Source: Bacillota bacterium (GTDB lineage Bacteria > Bacillota > Limnochordia > Darwinibacteriales > Darwinibacteriaceae). Taken from it: a stretch of 64,000 nt of DNA. A program made the translations under genes and the position numbers. The stretch lies in NCBI GenBank assembly GCA_012837385.1, contig DURH01000031.1, positions 1 to 64,000 of the forward strand, given 5' to 3'. A model generated the notes under the pieces. The model searched no databases. It saw only the letters and a list, made by a program, of their open reading frames with translations, and was not told where the DNA came from. Positions 17,662 to 27,240 of the stretch are shown here, one piece after another; position 1 is the stretch's first letter; the number at the start of each line of letters is the position of its first letter.

Positions 17662-20110
17662 TCATCCCTACCTCCTTACGGCAGATGCCCTGGAAGGGGC
17701 AGTACCTGCAGATGCTGGTGCTGGCTGGCTCAATGGGAAAAGCTCCCTCTAAGATGGAGGTGACCAGCTCCGCTAGGATCTCCCGGAACTTGTCCTGCTG
17801 TTGAGCAAACTCCTCTGCAGCCAGGATGTTCTTCCCCTTACGCACACATAGCTGCTTGTGGTAGTCGGCGTGGAAGACACCCCTCCGGGCACTGCCGCTT
17901 ACCATGTAGTATGCTGCCCCCACGTTGCGGCCTTGGGGAAGCAGAGTCTCAGAAGCCAGCAAATAGGCAGCGATCTGCACATCCCTGCCTTCCAACAAAT
18001 GGGCTATCGTGGGAGGCGTTCCCGTTTTGTAATCATAGAGCACATAGGCCCCGTCTGGATGCTGGTCAATGCGGTCAATCCTGCCCCGCACGCTTACTGA
18101 GCCGAAGTCAGTGGGAATCACCACGTTCTGAAAGACCTGCTCCAGATAGGCGGGGCGAAAGCCACTCTCTGCTCTCTTCACATCCTGGCGGATAAACGCC
18201 CGCATACTGCGGATCAAGGCCGCAGGAGGCTCGCTGCCCCTCTCCAGGTAAGCCTGGATAAGCAGCCCCTCCACTTGGGCCTGGGCTTCTTCTACTGCAG
18301 GCAGAGGACCCGTCAAGTGGCTGGTCCAAAAATCGCGCAGAACATTGTGGATGATAATGCCCTTATCCCTGGCATCAAGCTCTAAAGACTCTTCTTCCAA
18401 TACTTCTAGGGCGAGCACATAGTCGCAGAAAAAGCGATAAGGGCAGCTAGCATAGCTGTTGAGCTGAGAAACGGTGAGGCCGCCCTGGAGAACCCGTTCC
18501 TTGATCTGGCTTAAAAGCTCAGCATCACGCAGCCTGCCGTCTCCCAAGAAGAGGGATGGATGGTGGCTGGGATCAAGACCAGCGGTACGTTCTCCATCCT
18601 CCACCTTGGGCAGGATGGTTGCTGGCAGATTCAGTTTTCCTTCCCGGTCAACTTCGGGATAGTGCAGGTAGAGGTGGGGCGCAGAACTGATCAGGCGTCT
18701 ATACAGCTCGTCCCGCTTCAACACCGCGGCGGTCTTGGTCAGCCAATGGGCGGTCCTGTGAGGGGGGAACTGCCCCTCCACCAGCCCTCCCACGTAGAGG
18801 TGTTCATAGGTGTGGGCACCCAACTGCTCAATGCCGAGTACCTGGACCCGTTCGGCGAATTCCCTCTTGGCCCGAATTTGGTAACTGTCTAAAAGCTCCT
18901 GGAGCAGCTGGAGGAATCTCTCAGGGGAAATAGTCCAGTGGAAGCTTCCCAGATTCCCGGCGATGGCGTACAGGCTGTCCCACGCTTTGACCAATTCCGC
19001 CCAGACCTCTAGATTGTCCTGGGGCTTAACCCACAGTTCAGGGTCGAGTTTTTCCAGGAGCCTTTCCAGCCAGGCTCCGTATTCCCGCAAAGGCCTGGTG
19101 ATCAGCTCCGCTCCTAAGCCTCCCAAAATGTCCAAGACCTGTACCCAGCCATCCTTTGTGCCTAGATAACTGCGCCAGGCAGGCAGCCCCTTTAAAGGCG
19201 GAGCCAGGCGCAACAAGCGGTGTTCCTCCCCAGTCAGGGCGAAGGGGAAACCCCAACCTGGGGCGGTGAGCAGCTCCAGATGGTGCTTGTCCCAACCGCC
19301 GAGTTCACCAGCGATCAGCGTGAGCAGGGCTTTGCCCACAGGAGTGTTGCGCAGTGTGCCAGCAGGCGTCTGCCAGGGAATCTGCATGCGCTCAAAAACG
19401 GGGATCACCATGGGAAGGTACTGGGCGGGATTGGGAAAGGCCACTGCCAACTTCTCTAAAGCAGCACCTGCCTCAATCTGGTGGCGTAGGGATGCCCCAA
19501 TTAGCTCAACTTCAGAGGTGGGATCTGGAGCTTTGATCACCTCCACTGTGGGTTCTTGGGTCTGGAGCTCCACCACTTCCAGAGTGCGGCCTGCAGCCAG
19601 GGCGTGGAGAAAGTCCTGCTCCAGGGGCCTGAGTTCACCCAATCCCTGGAGTCTGATGGTGCTCACTTCAGACAGCACTCTTCCTTTCTCCAGAACCCTG
19701 AGGGCCATCCTGATTCGCCCTGGAGCGTTCACCACACCGCATTCCGCTAAGATCCCATGGTAGCGGTTGTGCAGCAGCTCAAGCTCTGCCCTGCCCTGTT
19801 CAGGCATGAGGGCAAAAATGTCTTCTCCGTAGTCCAAGCGGCCAAACAGCCATTTCAGTTCCTGGATGAAACCTGTGAAGGGGACAATGGGCGCGAAAAA
19901 CTTGAGGCTGCCCTTCGCATCTTCCACGCTCTGCCAAAGAGCCACCTCTTCCAAAATCCGATCCTCTCTGTAAGAAACCAGGCCCTCCTTCAGAATCTGG
20001 GCTGCCAATCCCCCTAGGGTAACAGCCTGCGCTGGATGCGCCTCCCTGGATAAGCGGCGGCGCACTTGTCGCAAATGAGTACTGGGAACAATATACAGTG
20101 TTGTCACCAT
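17651..20110 (-). CDS. addB: AddB/RexB-like PD-(D/E)XK nuclease subunit
   Basis: Partner of AddA in recombination-dependent end processing. The 819-residue protein has an N-terminal inactivated helicase-like region without a Walker A motif, then a C-terminal PD-(D/E)XK nuclease. The nuclease shows GRIDRID and VLYDYKTG as catalytic motifs and four cysteines (SCPYRFFC... and CRYCPFQGIC) that form a 4Fe-4S cluster in characterised AddB. Length is below the ~1150 residues of Bacillus AddB, as in the compact branch. ATG start with GGGGGCGAG upstream; 11 bases separate it from the Cof gene. Assignment rests on the nuclease motifs and on pairing with addA. Confidence 0.78.
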   Translation of the reverse strand: MVTTLYIVPSTHLRQVRRRLSREAHPAQAVTLGGLAAQILKEGLVSYREDRILEEVALWQSVEDAKGSLKFFAPIVPFTGFIQELKWLFGRLDYGEDIFALMPEQGRAELELLHNRYHGILAECGVVNAPGRIRMALRVLEKGRVLSEVSTIRLQGLGELRPLEQDFLHALAAGRTLEVVELQTQEPTVEVIKAPDPTSEVELIGASLRHQIEAGAALEKLAVAFPNPAQYLPMVIPVFERMQIPWQTPAGTLRNTPVGKALLTLIAGELGGWDKHHLELLTAPGWGFPFALTGEEHRLLRLAPPLKGLPAWRSYLGTKDGWVQVLDILGGLGAELITRPLREYGAWLERLLEKLDPELWVKPQDNLEVWAELVKAWDSLYAIAGNLGSFHWTISPERFLQLLQELLDSYQIRAKREFAERVQVLGIEQLGAHTYEHLYVGGLVEGQFPPHRTAHWLTKTAAVLKRDELYRRLISSAPHLYLHYPEVDREGKLNLPATILPKVEDGERTAGLDPSHHPSLFLGDGRLRDAELLSQIKERVLQGGLTVSQLNSYASCPYRFFCDYVLALEVLEEESLELDARDKGIIIHNVLRDFWTSHLTGPLPAVEEAQAQVEGLLIQAYLERGSEPPAALIRSMRAFIRQDVKRAESGFRPAYLEQVFQNVVIPTDFGSVSVRGRIDRIDQHPDGAYVLYDYKTGTPPTIAHLLEGRDVQIAAYLLASETLLPQGRNVGAAYYMVSGSARRGVFHADYHKQLCVRKGKNILAAEEFAQQQDKFREILAELVTSILEGAFPIEPASTSICRYCPFQGICRKEVGMSGF

Positions 20111-20121
20111 CTCGCCCCCAA

Positions 20122-20943
20122 CTAGAGCAGAAGCTCTTCGATAATCTGAGCAACCCCGTCCTCATCGTGGCGGGGAGCAATCCTCTGCGCCCGTTCCTTG
20201 AGGAGGGGAGAGCCATTTTCCATGGCTATGCCCAGCCCTGCCCACTGGATCATCTCCAGATCATTGATGTTATCACCAAAAGCCACGACTTCCGAGGCAT
20301 CAACTCCCAAGCGTTCTGCCACAAAAGCAACACCTGTGCCTTTGTTGCTGTGAGCTGGGAGGATTTCGATACCGCGCCAGATATTACGCTCAGTTCCAAA
20401 AAGCAGGGCGCTCACCTGCCCCGCGTAGGTCTTGATCAACTCCTGGTAGAAGCCATCCACTTGATCAGTGCGATCGATGATGGCGATGCGCACCGGCGGG
20501 CTGGTCACCTCCACCCCATCAACAAATTCAGCGGCTTCGCCTAGATAATAAGAGAGAAGATTCTCCGGTTCCTCCCAGCGTCCCCTGGGAGCAAGCACCT
20601 TCTCCCCCGCGCTTTCTCCTGTATAAAGAATGTAATTCAGTGACAAGGCATTGAGCTTGTCCACTAGTTCTGCAGCCAAGGAAGGGCAGATCCCCTGCTG
20701 AACAATGGTCTCCTGCTGTACAGGATCAGCCACCACAACCCCGTTGTGCACCACCAACAGCTCGCGAATACCCAAGGGGCCCACAAAGGGCAGGGTATTG
20801 CCCAGCCTCCGCCCGGTGGCCAACACCACTTTGAGGCCCCGGGCTTGGGCCGCCTGCACAGCCGCGATCGTCCTCGGCGTGAGCTGGGACTTGCTGTTGA
20901 GCAGAGTACCGTCAATATCTATAGCCAGCAGCTTGTACTTCAT
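20122..20943 (-). CDS. Cof-type HAD-IIB sugar-phosphate phosphatase
   Basis: A 273-residue haloacid dehalogenase superfamily phosphatase of the Cof/YbiV type. Motif I is AIDIDGTLLNS with the nucleophilic Asp, motif II a Thr/Ser after VLATGRR, and motif IV AFGDNINDLEMI. The large IIB cap lies between motifs II and III. Members act on sugar phosphates, flavin nucleotides or pyridoxal phosphate; substrate cannot be told from sequence. ATG start with GCGAGGTGAATC upstream; 15 bases after the Ski2-like gene. Confidence 0.9.
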   Translation of the reverse strand: MKYKLLAIDIDGTLLNSKSQLTPRTIAAVQAAQARGLKVVLATGRRLGNTLPFVGPLGIRELLVVHNGVVVADPVQQETIVQQGICPSLAAELVDKLNALSLNYILYTGESAGEKVLAPRGRWEEPENLLSYYLGEAAEFVDGVEVTSPPVRIAIIDRTDQVDGFYQELIKTYAGQVSALLFGTERNIWRGIEILPAHSNKGTGVAFVAERLGVDASEVVAFGDNINDLEMIQWAGLGIAMENGSPLLKERAQRIAPRHDEDGVAQIIEELLL

Positions 20944-20958
20944 GATTCACCTCGCTAC

Positions 20959-23202
20959 CTACAGCCAAATGGAGACTTCATCCCGATCCATGAGGCTGAT
21001 GCATTCCCGCAGTTTCTCCTGGAGAACAGGGTCTTCGGGGATGGCATTGCGCACCTGCCTCAGCAGGTCAATTCCCCTTCTGAAGGCAAAGACCAAGTCG
21101 CCCTCGTCCACGGAGGTATCCTCCAGCAGCTTAGCGAAATCTTCCCCTCTGCTCCACCTGTAGGCCAAAGCTGCCACATGGTCATTGAACTGTACTGTGG
21201 AATAACCCAGCATGCGCTGTTCCATTTTGGCCAACGAGTGATAGATGCCGATCAAAGGGCCGAAGTTCAGCTTGTGCTTGATACGGAACTCATTCTTGCG
21301 GGGTTCATAGCCCACGGCAACTAATGCTGCGTTCAATTCAGGGGGAGTGTAGGACTGGAACAGCCCCTCCATAACCATCTCTGTGATCATGAGCTCATGC
21401 CCGTGGATCTCGCTGGCCAGCAAGCCCGCGGCGGTAAGCTGATCTTGCTCTAAATAGCCTAAGGCCTCCAGCAGAGCCTTCTTGTGGCTGAACTCCTGGA
21501 TATACTTCTCCTGGGGATTTAAGGCCTGCTCCCTGATGAGGAGGCGCTCGTAGGCGCTCAATTTCCGCCGGTACCGGCGGTTGTCTCGGCGGAGCAGGGC
21601 CCGATCCTCCTTGGGATAGGCACGGTAAAAAGCGCTGTCCAGCCTCTGGGTGAGGGCGCGGATCTCCCGTTTCAAGTGGCTGCGGGTACGCTTATTATAC
21701 GCTGTAAGCATCTTCCTTTCCAGATCGATCCGCTTTTTCAGAGTCTGTACAAAACGCTCTCGCCCCCGCAGATTCTTGATATAGGGTGCCAGCTCTTCCT
21801 CTAAGATCTCCAGCTGCAGCAGTACCCCTTGGCGCTCAGCTGAGGCTTGGTAAGTGGCGAAGTTCTGTCCCAAAATGCGGTGGATATGCTCTTCGTCATA
21901 GTTCTTGACCAAATTGAGGATGGAGTTATAGGTCAGGCTGAACTGGCTCTGCAGCGGCTCCACTTCATCCTCATTCATGCTGGGGAACTGGCTCGGATCG
22001 AAATAGTTGAGATCCACCACGGTGAAAGCAAAACCTTCCTCGTCAATCCCCCTGCGGCCCGCCCGGCCTGCCATTTGAAAATACTCTCTGTTAGAGATGG
22101 GCCTAAAGGAAACCCCGTCCCACTTGGTGCTGGAATCGAAACAGACTGTCTTGCAGGGGAAGTTGAGCCCCACCGCAAATGTTTCTGTGCAGTAGAGAAC
22201 CGAAATTAGGCGGCGGGTAAAGAGCTCCTCCACAATGTCCTTCAGTACGGGAAGCATGCCCGCATGGTGGTAGGCAATTCCCCTAAGCAGCAGGCGGCGC
22301 AGGTGAGGCCAGCGCCCACTCCCCACAGCAGGGTAGCGCTCCAGGACGCTGTCGATAACCGCAGTCACTTCGCGTTTCTGCGCCTTAGTCAAAAAGTCGT
22401 GTTCTTCACCTAGCTCCAGCGCGTTGGCTTCACACTTGCGCCTGCTGAAGGTAAAGAACAGACATGGCAGGTAGTCGTCCTTAATAGCCCGAACTAGATC
22501 TAAATGGGTAGTGGCCTCCACCTCGGGGCGGCCTGTGACGCTCTGGGAGGCCAGCCTGCGGTACTTCTTTTGGATGGAACGCATGGTGGTAAAGCCCAAG
22601 GAACGTTCATAGAGGCCGTGCTTGAGAGGTACAACGCGGTGGGTGTTGGTGATCACCTTCACTTCCTGCTTCTGCACCTCCGAGATCCAGCTAGCCAGCT
22701 GATCGACATTGGGGATAGTGGCGCTCAAGCCCAAAAACCGCATGGAGGAAGGCATAAAGATCAGGCTTTCTTCCCACACGCTGCCCCGCTCAGGATCATC
22801 GATGTAGTGGATCTCGTCAAAAATCACATAGCGCACATCCCGAACCCGCTCTGGGTCCTCTTGGAGCATATTCCGAAAAATCTCCGTGGTCATGATCAAA
22901 ATGGGCGCCTCAGGGTTGATTACCACATCACCTGTGAGAATGCCCATAGCTTCTTCTCCGACAATTGCTTTAAACTCCCTGAACTTTTGGTTGCTTAAAG
23001 CCTTAATGGGCGCTGTGTAGACTACCCGTCCCCCTTCATAATAGATCTTTTCGATAATGTAGTCCGCAATCAGGGTTTTGCCTACTCCCGTAGGCGCTGC
23101 CACTAACACAGACTTGTTTTCATCGATGTATTCAACCGCCTGCTCTTGGAAGGGATCCAAGACATAGCCGCGGTAGGTACGAGTCGCTGTGTGATTGGTC
23201 AA
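20959..23202 (-). CDS. Ski2-like DEAD/DEAH-box RNA helicase
   Basis: A 747-residue superfamily 2 helicase of the Ski2/Mtr4-like branch found in scattered bacteria. Motifs are the Q-motif region DPFQEQAVEYI, Walker A APTGVGKT, Ia TAPIKALSNQKFREF, Ib GDVVINP, DEIH box VIFDEIHYI, III LSATIPN, V ETFAVGLNFPCKTV and VI QMAGRAGRRG. The C-terminal ~300 residues resemble the helical DSHCT-type region in part. Eukaryotic relatives feed the exosome; bacterial members are little characterised. TTG start with AGGAGG six bases upstream (minus strand); the preceding region has the rbsK terminator. Confidence 0.85.
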   Translation of the reverse strand: MTNHTATRTYRGYVLDPFQEQAVEYIDENKSVLVAAPTGVGKTLIADYIIEKIYYEGGRVVYTAPIKALSNQKFREFKAIVGEEAMGILTGDVVINPEAPILIMTTEIFRNMLQEDPERVRDVRYVIFDEIHYIDDPERGSVWEESLIFMPSSMRFLGLSATIPNVDQLASWISEVQKQEVKVITNTHRVVPLKHGLYERSLGFTTMRSIQKKYRRLASQSVTGRPEVEATTHLDLVRAIKDDYLPCLFFTFSRRKCEANALELGEEHDFLTKAQKREVTAVIDSVLERYPAVGSGRWPHLRRLLLRGIAYHHAGMLPVLKDIVEELFTRRLISVLYCTETFAVGLNFPCKTVCFDSSTKWDGVSFRPISNREYFQMAGRAGRRGIDEEGFAFTVVDLNYFDPSQFPSMNEDEVEPLQSQFSLTYNSILNLVKNYDEEHIHRILGQNFATYQASAERQGVLLQLEILEEELAPYIKNLRGRERFVQTLKKRIDLERKMLTAYNKRTRSHLKREIRALTQRLDSAFYRAYPKEDRALLRRDNRRYRRKLSAYERLLIREQALNPQEKYIQEFSHKKALLEALGYLEQDQLTAAGLLASEIHGHELMITEMVMEGLFQSYTPPELNAALVAVGYEPRKNEFRIKHKLNFGPLIGIYHSLAKMEQRMLGYSTVQFNDHVAALAYRWSRGEDFAKLLEDTSVDEGDLVFAFRRGIDLLRQVRNAIPEDPVLQEKLRECISLMDRDEVSIWL

Positions 23203-23281
23203 GGTCAGCCTCCTGTCTCGATATACTTGTTCAGCGGCTGGGTAGTGCTGCTGCCTTTCTTAGGTTTTCACTCTTGGCTTA

Positions 23282-23318
23282 GAAAAAGACAGAGCTACCT
23301 AGGGAAACGGCAGCTCTC
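23282..23318 (-). terminator. Rho-independent terminator after rbsK
   Basis: On the minus strand AGAGCTGCC pairs with GGTAGCTCT (9-bp stem with one G-U pair, 9-base loop), followed by GTCTTTTT. It lies 12 bases past the rbsK stop and ends that transcript before the helicase gene. Confidence 0.85.
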
Positions 23319-23329
23319 CTTTACCCCCT

Positions 23330-24250
23330 TTACTTCCCTAAAAAGCGGAGCACTTCAGCCTTAGTGGGCACCGAGGGCTGGGCCCCGTGACGTGTAACCG
23401 CGATGGCCGCCGCGGCATTGGCATATTCCACTGCTTCCCTGAGGCTGTGCCCTTCTCCAATGAGGGCTGCTAAAGCTCCTGTAAAGGTATCCCCAGCCGC
23501 CACCGTGTCCACAACATTTACTTGGTGCGCCGGGACATGAAATTCTCCTGATAGGGTCAATCCATAGGCTCCTTGGGAACCCAGGGTGATTACCACCGCC
23601 AGCACACCCCTATCAAGCAGGACCTGAGCTGCCTGCCGCGCTGTGGCCAGATCGGTCACTTCTACTCCAGTGAGCAGCTGGGCTTCGCTTTCATTGGGTG
23701 TTATCACCGTTAGGCAGGGATAGAGATCCATGGGGAGAGGCTGGGCCGGTGCCGGATTGAGTATCACCTTAGCCCCCTGGGCATGGGCAGAGCGGACGGC
23801 AGCAAATACCGTTTCCAGAGGGATTTCCAGTTGAATTACAACGCAGGAACACTCTGCCATAACTGGCTCTAAAGCCTCAATATCCCTTGGGCTCACTGCC
23901 CCATTAGCCCCAGGGACCACCATAATGCGGTTGTTGCCCTGGGCATCGATCACGATAAAGGCTACCCCTGAGGCGTGCTCATCATCCACTAAGAGGTAGT
24001 CTGTCTCAATGCCTTCCTCCTGCAGTTTCGCCACTTGATCCTGGCCAAAGGCATCCGCGCCTACTCGTCCCGCCATGATGGTACGCACGCCCTGCCTTGC
24101 CACTGCAACTGCCTGATTGGCACCCTTACCTCCGAAATAGCGATGGAACTCCGTGCCTAAAAGGGTTTCACCATTGTTGGGCACCCGAGGCACATGAACC
24201 ACCAGATCCATATTCAGACTTCCGATTACCAATATCTTCGTGCGCTGCAT
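23330..24250 (-). CDS. rbsK: Ribokinase (PfkB family)
   Basis: Phosphorylates ribose (or deoxyribose) at O5 with ATP. The 306-residue product shows the PfkB signature 1 GGKGANQAVAVARQG near residue 40, and signature 2 as DTVAAGDTFTGALAAL near residue 250, with the catalytic Asp. The N-terminal NMDLVVHVPRVPNNGET matches ribokinase. ATG at 24250 with GGAGG six bases upstream is chosen over the ORF-track start. A sigma-A promoter lies just upstream and a terminator just downstream, so it is monocistronic. Deoxyribokinase activity cannot be excluded. Confidence 0.88.
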   Translation of the reverse strand: MQRTKILVIGSLNMDLVVHVPRVPNNGETLLGTEFHRYFGGKGANQAVAVARQGVRTIMAGRVGADAFGQDQVAKLQEEGIETDYLLVDDEHASGVAFIVIDAQGNNRIMVVPGANGAVSPRDIEALEPVMAECSCVVIQLEIPLETVFAAVRSAHAQGAKVILNPAPAQPLPMDLYPCLTVITPNESEAQLLTGVEVTDLATARQAAQVLLDRGVLAVVITLGSQGAYGLTLSGEFHVPAHQVNVVDTVAAGDTFTGALAALIGEGHSLREAVEYANAAAAIAVTRHGAQPSVPTKAEVLRFLGK

Positions 24251-24281
24251 CAGAATCCTCCACCGTCTCTCAGAATTAGAA

Positions 24282-24310
24282 CTTATAATGATTTCGGTAT
24301 AGTTCGCCAA
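24282..24310 (-). promoter_or_regulatory. Sigma-A type promoter of rbsK
   Basis: Minus strand TTGGCG and TATAAG with a 17-base spacer, about 32 bases before the start codon. The -10 matches five of six and the -35 four of six consensus positions. Confidence 0.6.
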
Positions 24311-24345
24311 CTTCCTCCCCGAAGCCCAGGGGCTTTGCGGTAGGG

Positions 24346-24351
24346 TATACT
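24346..24351 (+). promoter_or_regulatory. Probable -10 element of selO
   Basis: TATACT lies 17 bases before the selO ATG, leaving a very short leader that still contains the GGAGGTG ribosome site. No good -35 hexamer is visible at 16-18 bases, so confidence is limited. Confidence 0.35.
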
Positions 24352-24368
24352 AAATACGGAGGTGTGCC

Positions 24369-25829
24369 ATGCAAACCAATGACTTCGGCTTTAACTTCGA
24401 TCACTCCTACGCTCGCCTGCCTGCCTCACTGTTCTCTGTGGTACAGCCCGAACCCGTTCCCCATCCCCAGGTGGTGATCCTCAACGACAGGCTGGCAGAG
24501 AGCTTGGGCCTCAACCCTGAGGCACTGCGCAGCGGAGCAGGAGCAGCTCTGCTCAGCGGCAATGAGCTTCCCGAGTGGTCCCTTCCCCTGGCCCAGGCCT
24601 ATGCCGGCCACCAGTTTGGGTACTTCACCATGCTGGGCGATGGGCGAGCCGTGCTCCTGGGGGAACAGATCACCCCCTCTGGACAGCGTTTCGATGTGCA
24701 GCTGAAGGGGACGGGGCGCACACCCTACTCCCGAGGAGGTGATGGCAAAGCCACCATCGGCCCCATGCTCAGGGAGTACATCATCAGCGAGGCCATGCAC
24801 GCCCTGGGCATCCCCACAACCAGGAGCCTAGCGGTGGTCACAACTGGTGAGCAGGTCCCAAGGGAACGAGACCTTCCAGGGGCAGTGTTAACCAGGGTTG
24901 CCCAAAGCCACCTGCGAGTGGGCACCTTCCAATATGCGGCAGTATTTGCCAAAGAGGATCTGCGGGCACTGGCGGACTACTCACTAGAGCGCCATTTCCC
25001 CCAGCTAGCCCAAGAGGAGAACAAGTACCAGGCCTTACTGGGTCGCGTAATCAAGGCCCAAGCGGAGCTGGTGGCCCAGTGGATGCTGGTGGGCTTTATC
25101 CACGGTGTTATGAATACAGACAATATGGCCATCAGCGGCGAAACCATCGACTATGGGCCCTGTGCTTTTATGGATACCTATGACCCCAAAACCGTTTTCA
25201 GTTCCATTGATCAAGATGGGCGCTACGCCTACGGCAATCAGCCGCACATCGCCGCCTGGAACCTAGCCCGCTTTGCCGAGTCCCTGCTGCCTCTCTTGGC
25301 CGATAATGAGGAACAGGCTGTGCAGCTGGCCAATGAGGAGTTGGCTCAATTCGCCCCTTTATACAATCAGTTCTACCTAGACGGTATGCGCGGCAAGCTG
25401 GGCCTGACAAACCGGGAAGAAGGAGACAGCTCCTTGGTGGAGGATCTGCTTAAGCTTATGCACGAATTCCAGGCCGATTATACCAACACGTTCCTTGATC
25501 TTACCTTTGGTAGGTTCCAGGCCAGCCCCCTCTACCAGTCAGATGGCTTTGCCGCTTGGAAAGAGCGCTGGCAGGACCGCCTAACCAGGGGACAGCAGAG
25601 CCTGGAGCTGGTGCAGGAGCTGATGAAGCAGAGCAATCCCGCTGTTATACCCCGCAACCACCGGGTGGAAGAGGCCCTGCGCCCCGCGGTTAGCAAAGGC
25701 GATTACAGTTTGGTGGATAAACTAGTGCGCATTCTGGCGGATCCCTTCGCCCACAGCGCAGAACAGGTGGAATACGCCCAGCCCCCTGAACCCTCAGCTG
25801 TACCGTACCGCACCTTTTGCGGTACCTAG
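24369..25829 (+). CDS. selO: Protein adenylyltransferase SelO (YdiU family)
   Basis: Pseudokinase-fold enzyme that attaches AMP to Ser, Thr or Tyr of target proteins; linked to redox stress in characterised members. The 486-residue length fits bacterial SelO. Signatures include [22 protein letters not shown] (glycine-rich region), [39 protein letters not shown], and [24 protein letters not shown] with the metal-binding residues. The C-terminus ends YRTFCGT, with Cys at the place where eukaryotic SelO carries selenocysteine. ATG start with GGAGGTG upstream. It is divergent from rbsK. Confidence 0.93.
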   Translation: MQTNDFGFNFDHSYARLPASLFSVVQPEPVPHPQVVILNDRLAESLGLNPEALRSGAGAALLSGNELPEWSLPLAQAYAGHQFGYFTMLGDGRAVLLGEQITPSGQRFDVQLKGTGRTPYSRGGDGKATIGPMLREYIISEAMHALGIPTTRSLAVVTTGEQVPRERDLPGAVLTRVAQSHLRVGTFQYAAVFAKEDLRALADYSLERHFPQLAQEENKYQALLGRVIKAQAELVAQWMLVGFIHGVMNTDNMAISGETIDYGPCAFMDTYDPKTVFSSIDQDGRYAYGNQPHIAAWNLARFAESLLPLLADNEEQAVQLANEELAQFAPLYNQFYLDGMRGKLGLTNREEGDSSLVEDLLKLMHEFQADYTNTFLDLTFGRFQASPLYQSDGFAAWKERWQDRLTRGQQSLELVQELMKQSNPAVIPRNHRVEEALRPAVSKGDYSLVDKLVRILADPFAHSAEQVEYAQPPEPSAVPYRTFCGT

Positions 25830-25876
25830 GTACAAAGCAGGATTCACCCTTTTGGAAGGATGATTCGGCATAGACT

Positions 25877-25905
25877 TTGTTAATCATTAGGTGTATACTT
25901 ATAAA
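25877..25905 (+). promoter_or_regulatory. Sigma-A type promoter of the NifU-domain gene
   Basis: TTGTTA and TATAAA are separated by 17 bases, 24 bases before the ATG. A TATACT overlaps the spacer as an alternative -10. Confidence 0.55.
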
Positions 25906-25929
25906 AGAAGACGCCAAGGAGGTGTGGAA

Positions 25930-26154
25930 ATGAGAGACAGAGTGGAAGCCGTTTTAGATAGAATTCGTCCAGCCATTCAAGCCGACGGCGGGAATGTAGA
26001 ATTGGTTGGAATAAGCCCTGACAACGTAGTTACTGTTAAGCTTACCGGCGCCTGTGTGGGCTGCCCCATGTCCCAGCTGACTCTGAAGGCCGGTATCGAA
26101 AGAATCCTGAAGCAGGAAATCCCCGAGGTCGTTTCGGTGGAATCAGCCAACTAG
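25930..26154 (+). CDS. NifU C-terminal domain (Nfu-type) iron-sulfur carrier
   Basis: A 74-residue stand-alone NifU C-terminal domain, which holds and transfers a 4Fe-4S cluster as a homodimer. The cluster motif CVGCPM (CXXC) sits near residue 45, after RPAIQADGGNVELVGI typical of the domain. The ATG at 25930 with AAGGAGGTG upstream is chosen over the track start 13 codons earlier, which runs into the promoter. It is followed by an inverted repeat and then queG, itself an iron-sulfur enzyme, though a functional link is only suggestive. Confidence 0.92.
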   Translation: MRDRVEAVLDRIRPAIQADGGNVELVGISPDNVVTVKLTGACVGCPMSQLTLKAGIERILKQEIPEVVSVESAN

Positions 26155-26165
26155 ATAGACTTTTC

Positions 26166-26186
26166 AGAGGAGCCCCAGGCTCCTCT
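26166..26186 (+). terminator. Hairpin between the NifU-domain gene and queG
   Basis: AGAGGAGCC and GGCTCCTCT form a perfect 9-bp stem around a 3-base loop, 12 bases past the stop codon. The following run is TCTGCAATTT, a weak U tract, so it may attenuate rather than fully stop transcription into queG, whose start is 32 bases on. Confidence 0.5.
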
Positions 26187-26217
26187 TCTGCAATTTCCGA
26201 AGGAAAGGAGCAGCGTC

Positions 26218-27240
26218 TTGAACTCCCTCCACGCTTTGGGCCAAGCCATATACCAGGCTGGTTTTGATGCCTTCGCCACTGTGCCGGCAAACCCGCTCCA
26301 GCGCATGCTGCCAGTACTCAAGCAAGCACTTCTAGAGGAGCGCTACCCCGATTTTGTGGATGGCGATCTAGAAAAGCGCGTTGATCCCCGCAGACTGCAG
26401 TCCAGTGCCCAGACGGTGATCACCCTGGCTGTGAGCTACAACACGGGGCCTCCAGGCAGCACACCACCACTGCACGGAACCATCTCCCGTTCTGCCTGGG
26501 GTTTGGATTATCACACCGTCCTGCAGGAGCGCATGAATCAAGTGATCGGCTATCTCAGGGAACACCATGGTGCTCAGCAGTGCACGAAGGCGGTGGATAC
26601 CAGCTTCCTGATCGATCGGGCCTTGGCGGTGGAAGCTGGGCTGGGTTACCCAGGCAGCAACTGTGCAGTCTATGTGCCGCCCTTCGGCTCCTGGGTCTTC
26701 TTAGGTGAAATCCTGGTCGATATCGAGCTGCCACCCACCTCCCGGGGGGAACAGGAGAACTGGTCCTGCCCTGTCCACTGCGATCTCTGCATCAAAGCCT
26801 GCCCCACAAACGCGCTCTTGGCCCCTGGGAAGATTAAACCCCAGCGCTGCCTGTCCTATCTTACTCAAATGCCGGGCACCGTTCCCATGGAGTTCCGCGG
26901 GAAACTCGGAAACAGACTGTGGGGATGCGACACCTGCCAGCAGGTCTGCCCCATCAACCAAGAGGCTAGATTAACGCGGCATCAGGAATTCGCTCCACTG
27001 GTGGGCCCCCACGTACCCCTCCTGCCCCTTTTTACCCTCACCAAGAGAGAGTTCGCCGAGCAGTTCGGCTGCACCAGCTTAAGCTGGAGGGGGAAAAACA
27101 TCATCCAGCGCAATGCCTGCATCGTTTTGAGGAATCAAAGGAACCGCGATGCCCTCCCCGCTTTAGAAAAAACAGCCCGGGAGCATCCCAGTTCTATGGT
27201 ACGGGAGGCTGCTTCCTGGGCTGTTCAGGAGCTGGTCTAG
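26218..27240 (+). CDS. queG: Epoxyqueuosine reductase
   Basis: Catalyses the last step of queuosine synthesis, reducing epoxyqueuosine in tRNA with a cobalamin cofactor and two 4Fe-4S clusters. The 340-residue protein carries CDLCIKACPTNAL and CDTCQQVCPINQ as ferredoxin-type motifs (around residues 195 and 240). The cobalamin-binding N-terminal domain includes DTSFLIDRALAVEAGLGYPG, and the C-terminal HEAT-like segment ends in MVREAASWAVQEL. TTG start with AAGGAG seven bases upstream. Its TAG stop overlaps the stop of the convergent gene within a single CTAG. Confidence 0.93.
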   Translation: MNSLHALGQAIYQAGFDAFATVPANPLQRMLPVLKQALLEERYPDFVDGDLEKRVDPRRLQSSAQTVITLAVSYNTGPPGSTPPLHGTISRSAWGLDYHTVLQERMNQVIGYLREHHGAQQCTKAVDTSFLIDRALAVEAGLGYPGSNCAVYVPPFGSWVFLGEILVDIELPPTSRGEQENWSCPVHCDLCIKACPTNALLAPGKIKPQRCLSYLTQMPGTVPMEFRGKLGNRLWGCDTCQQVCPINQEARLTRHQEFAPLVGPHVPLLPLFTLTKREFAEQFGCTSLSWRGKNIIQRNACIVLRNQRNRDALPALEKTAREHPSSMVREAASWAVQELV

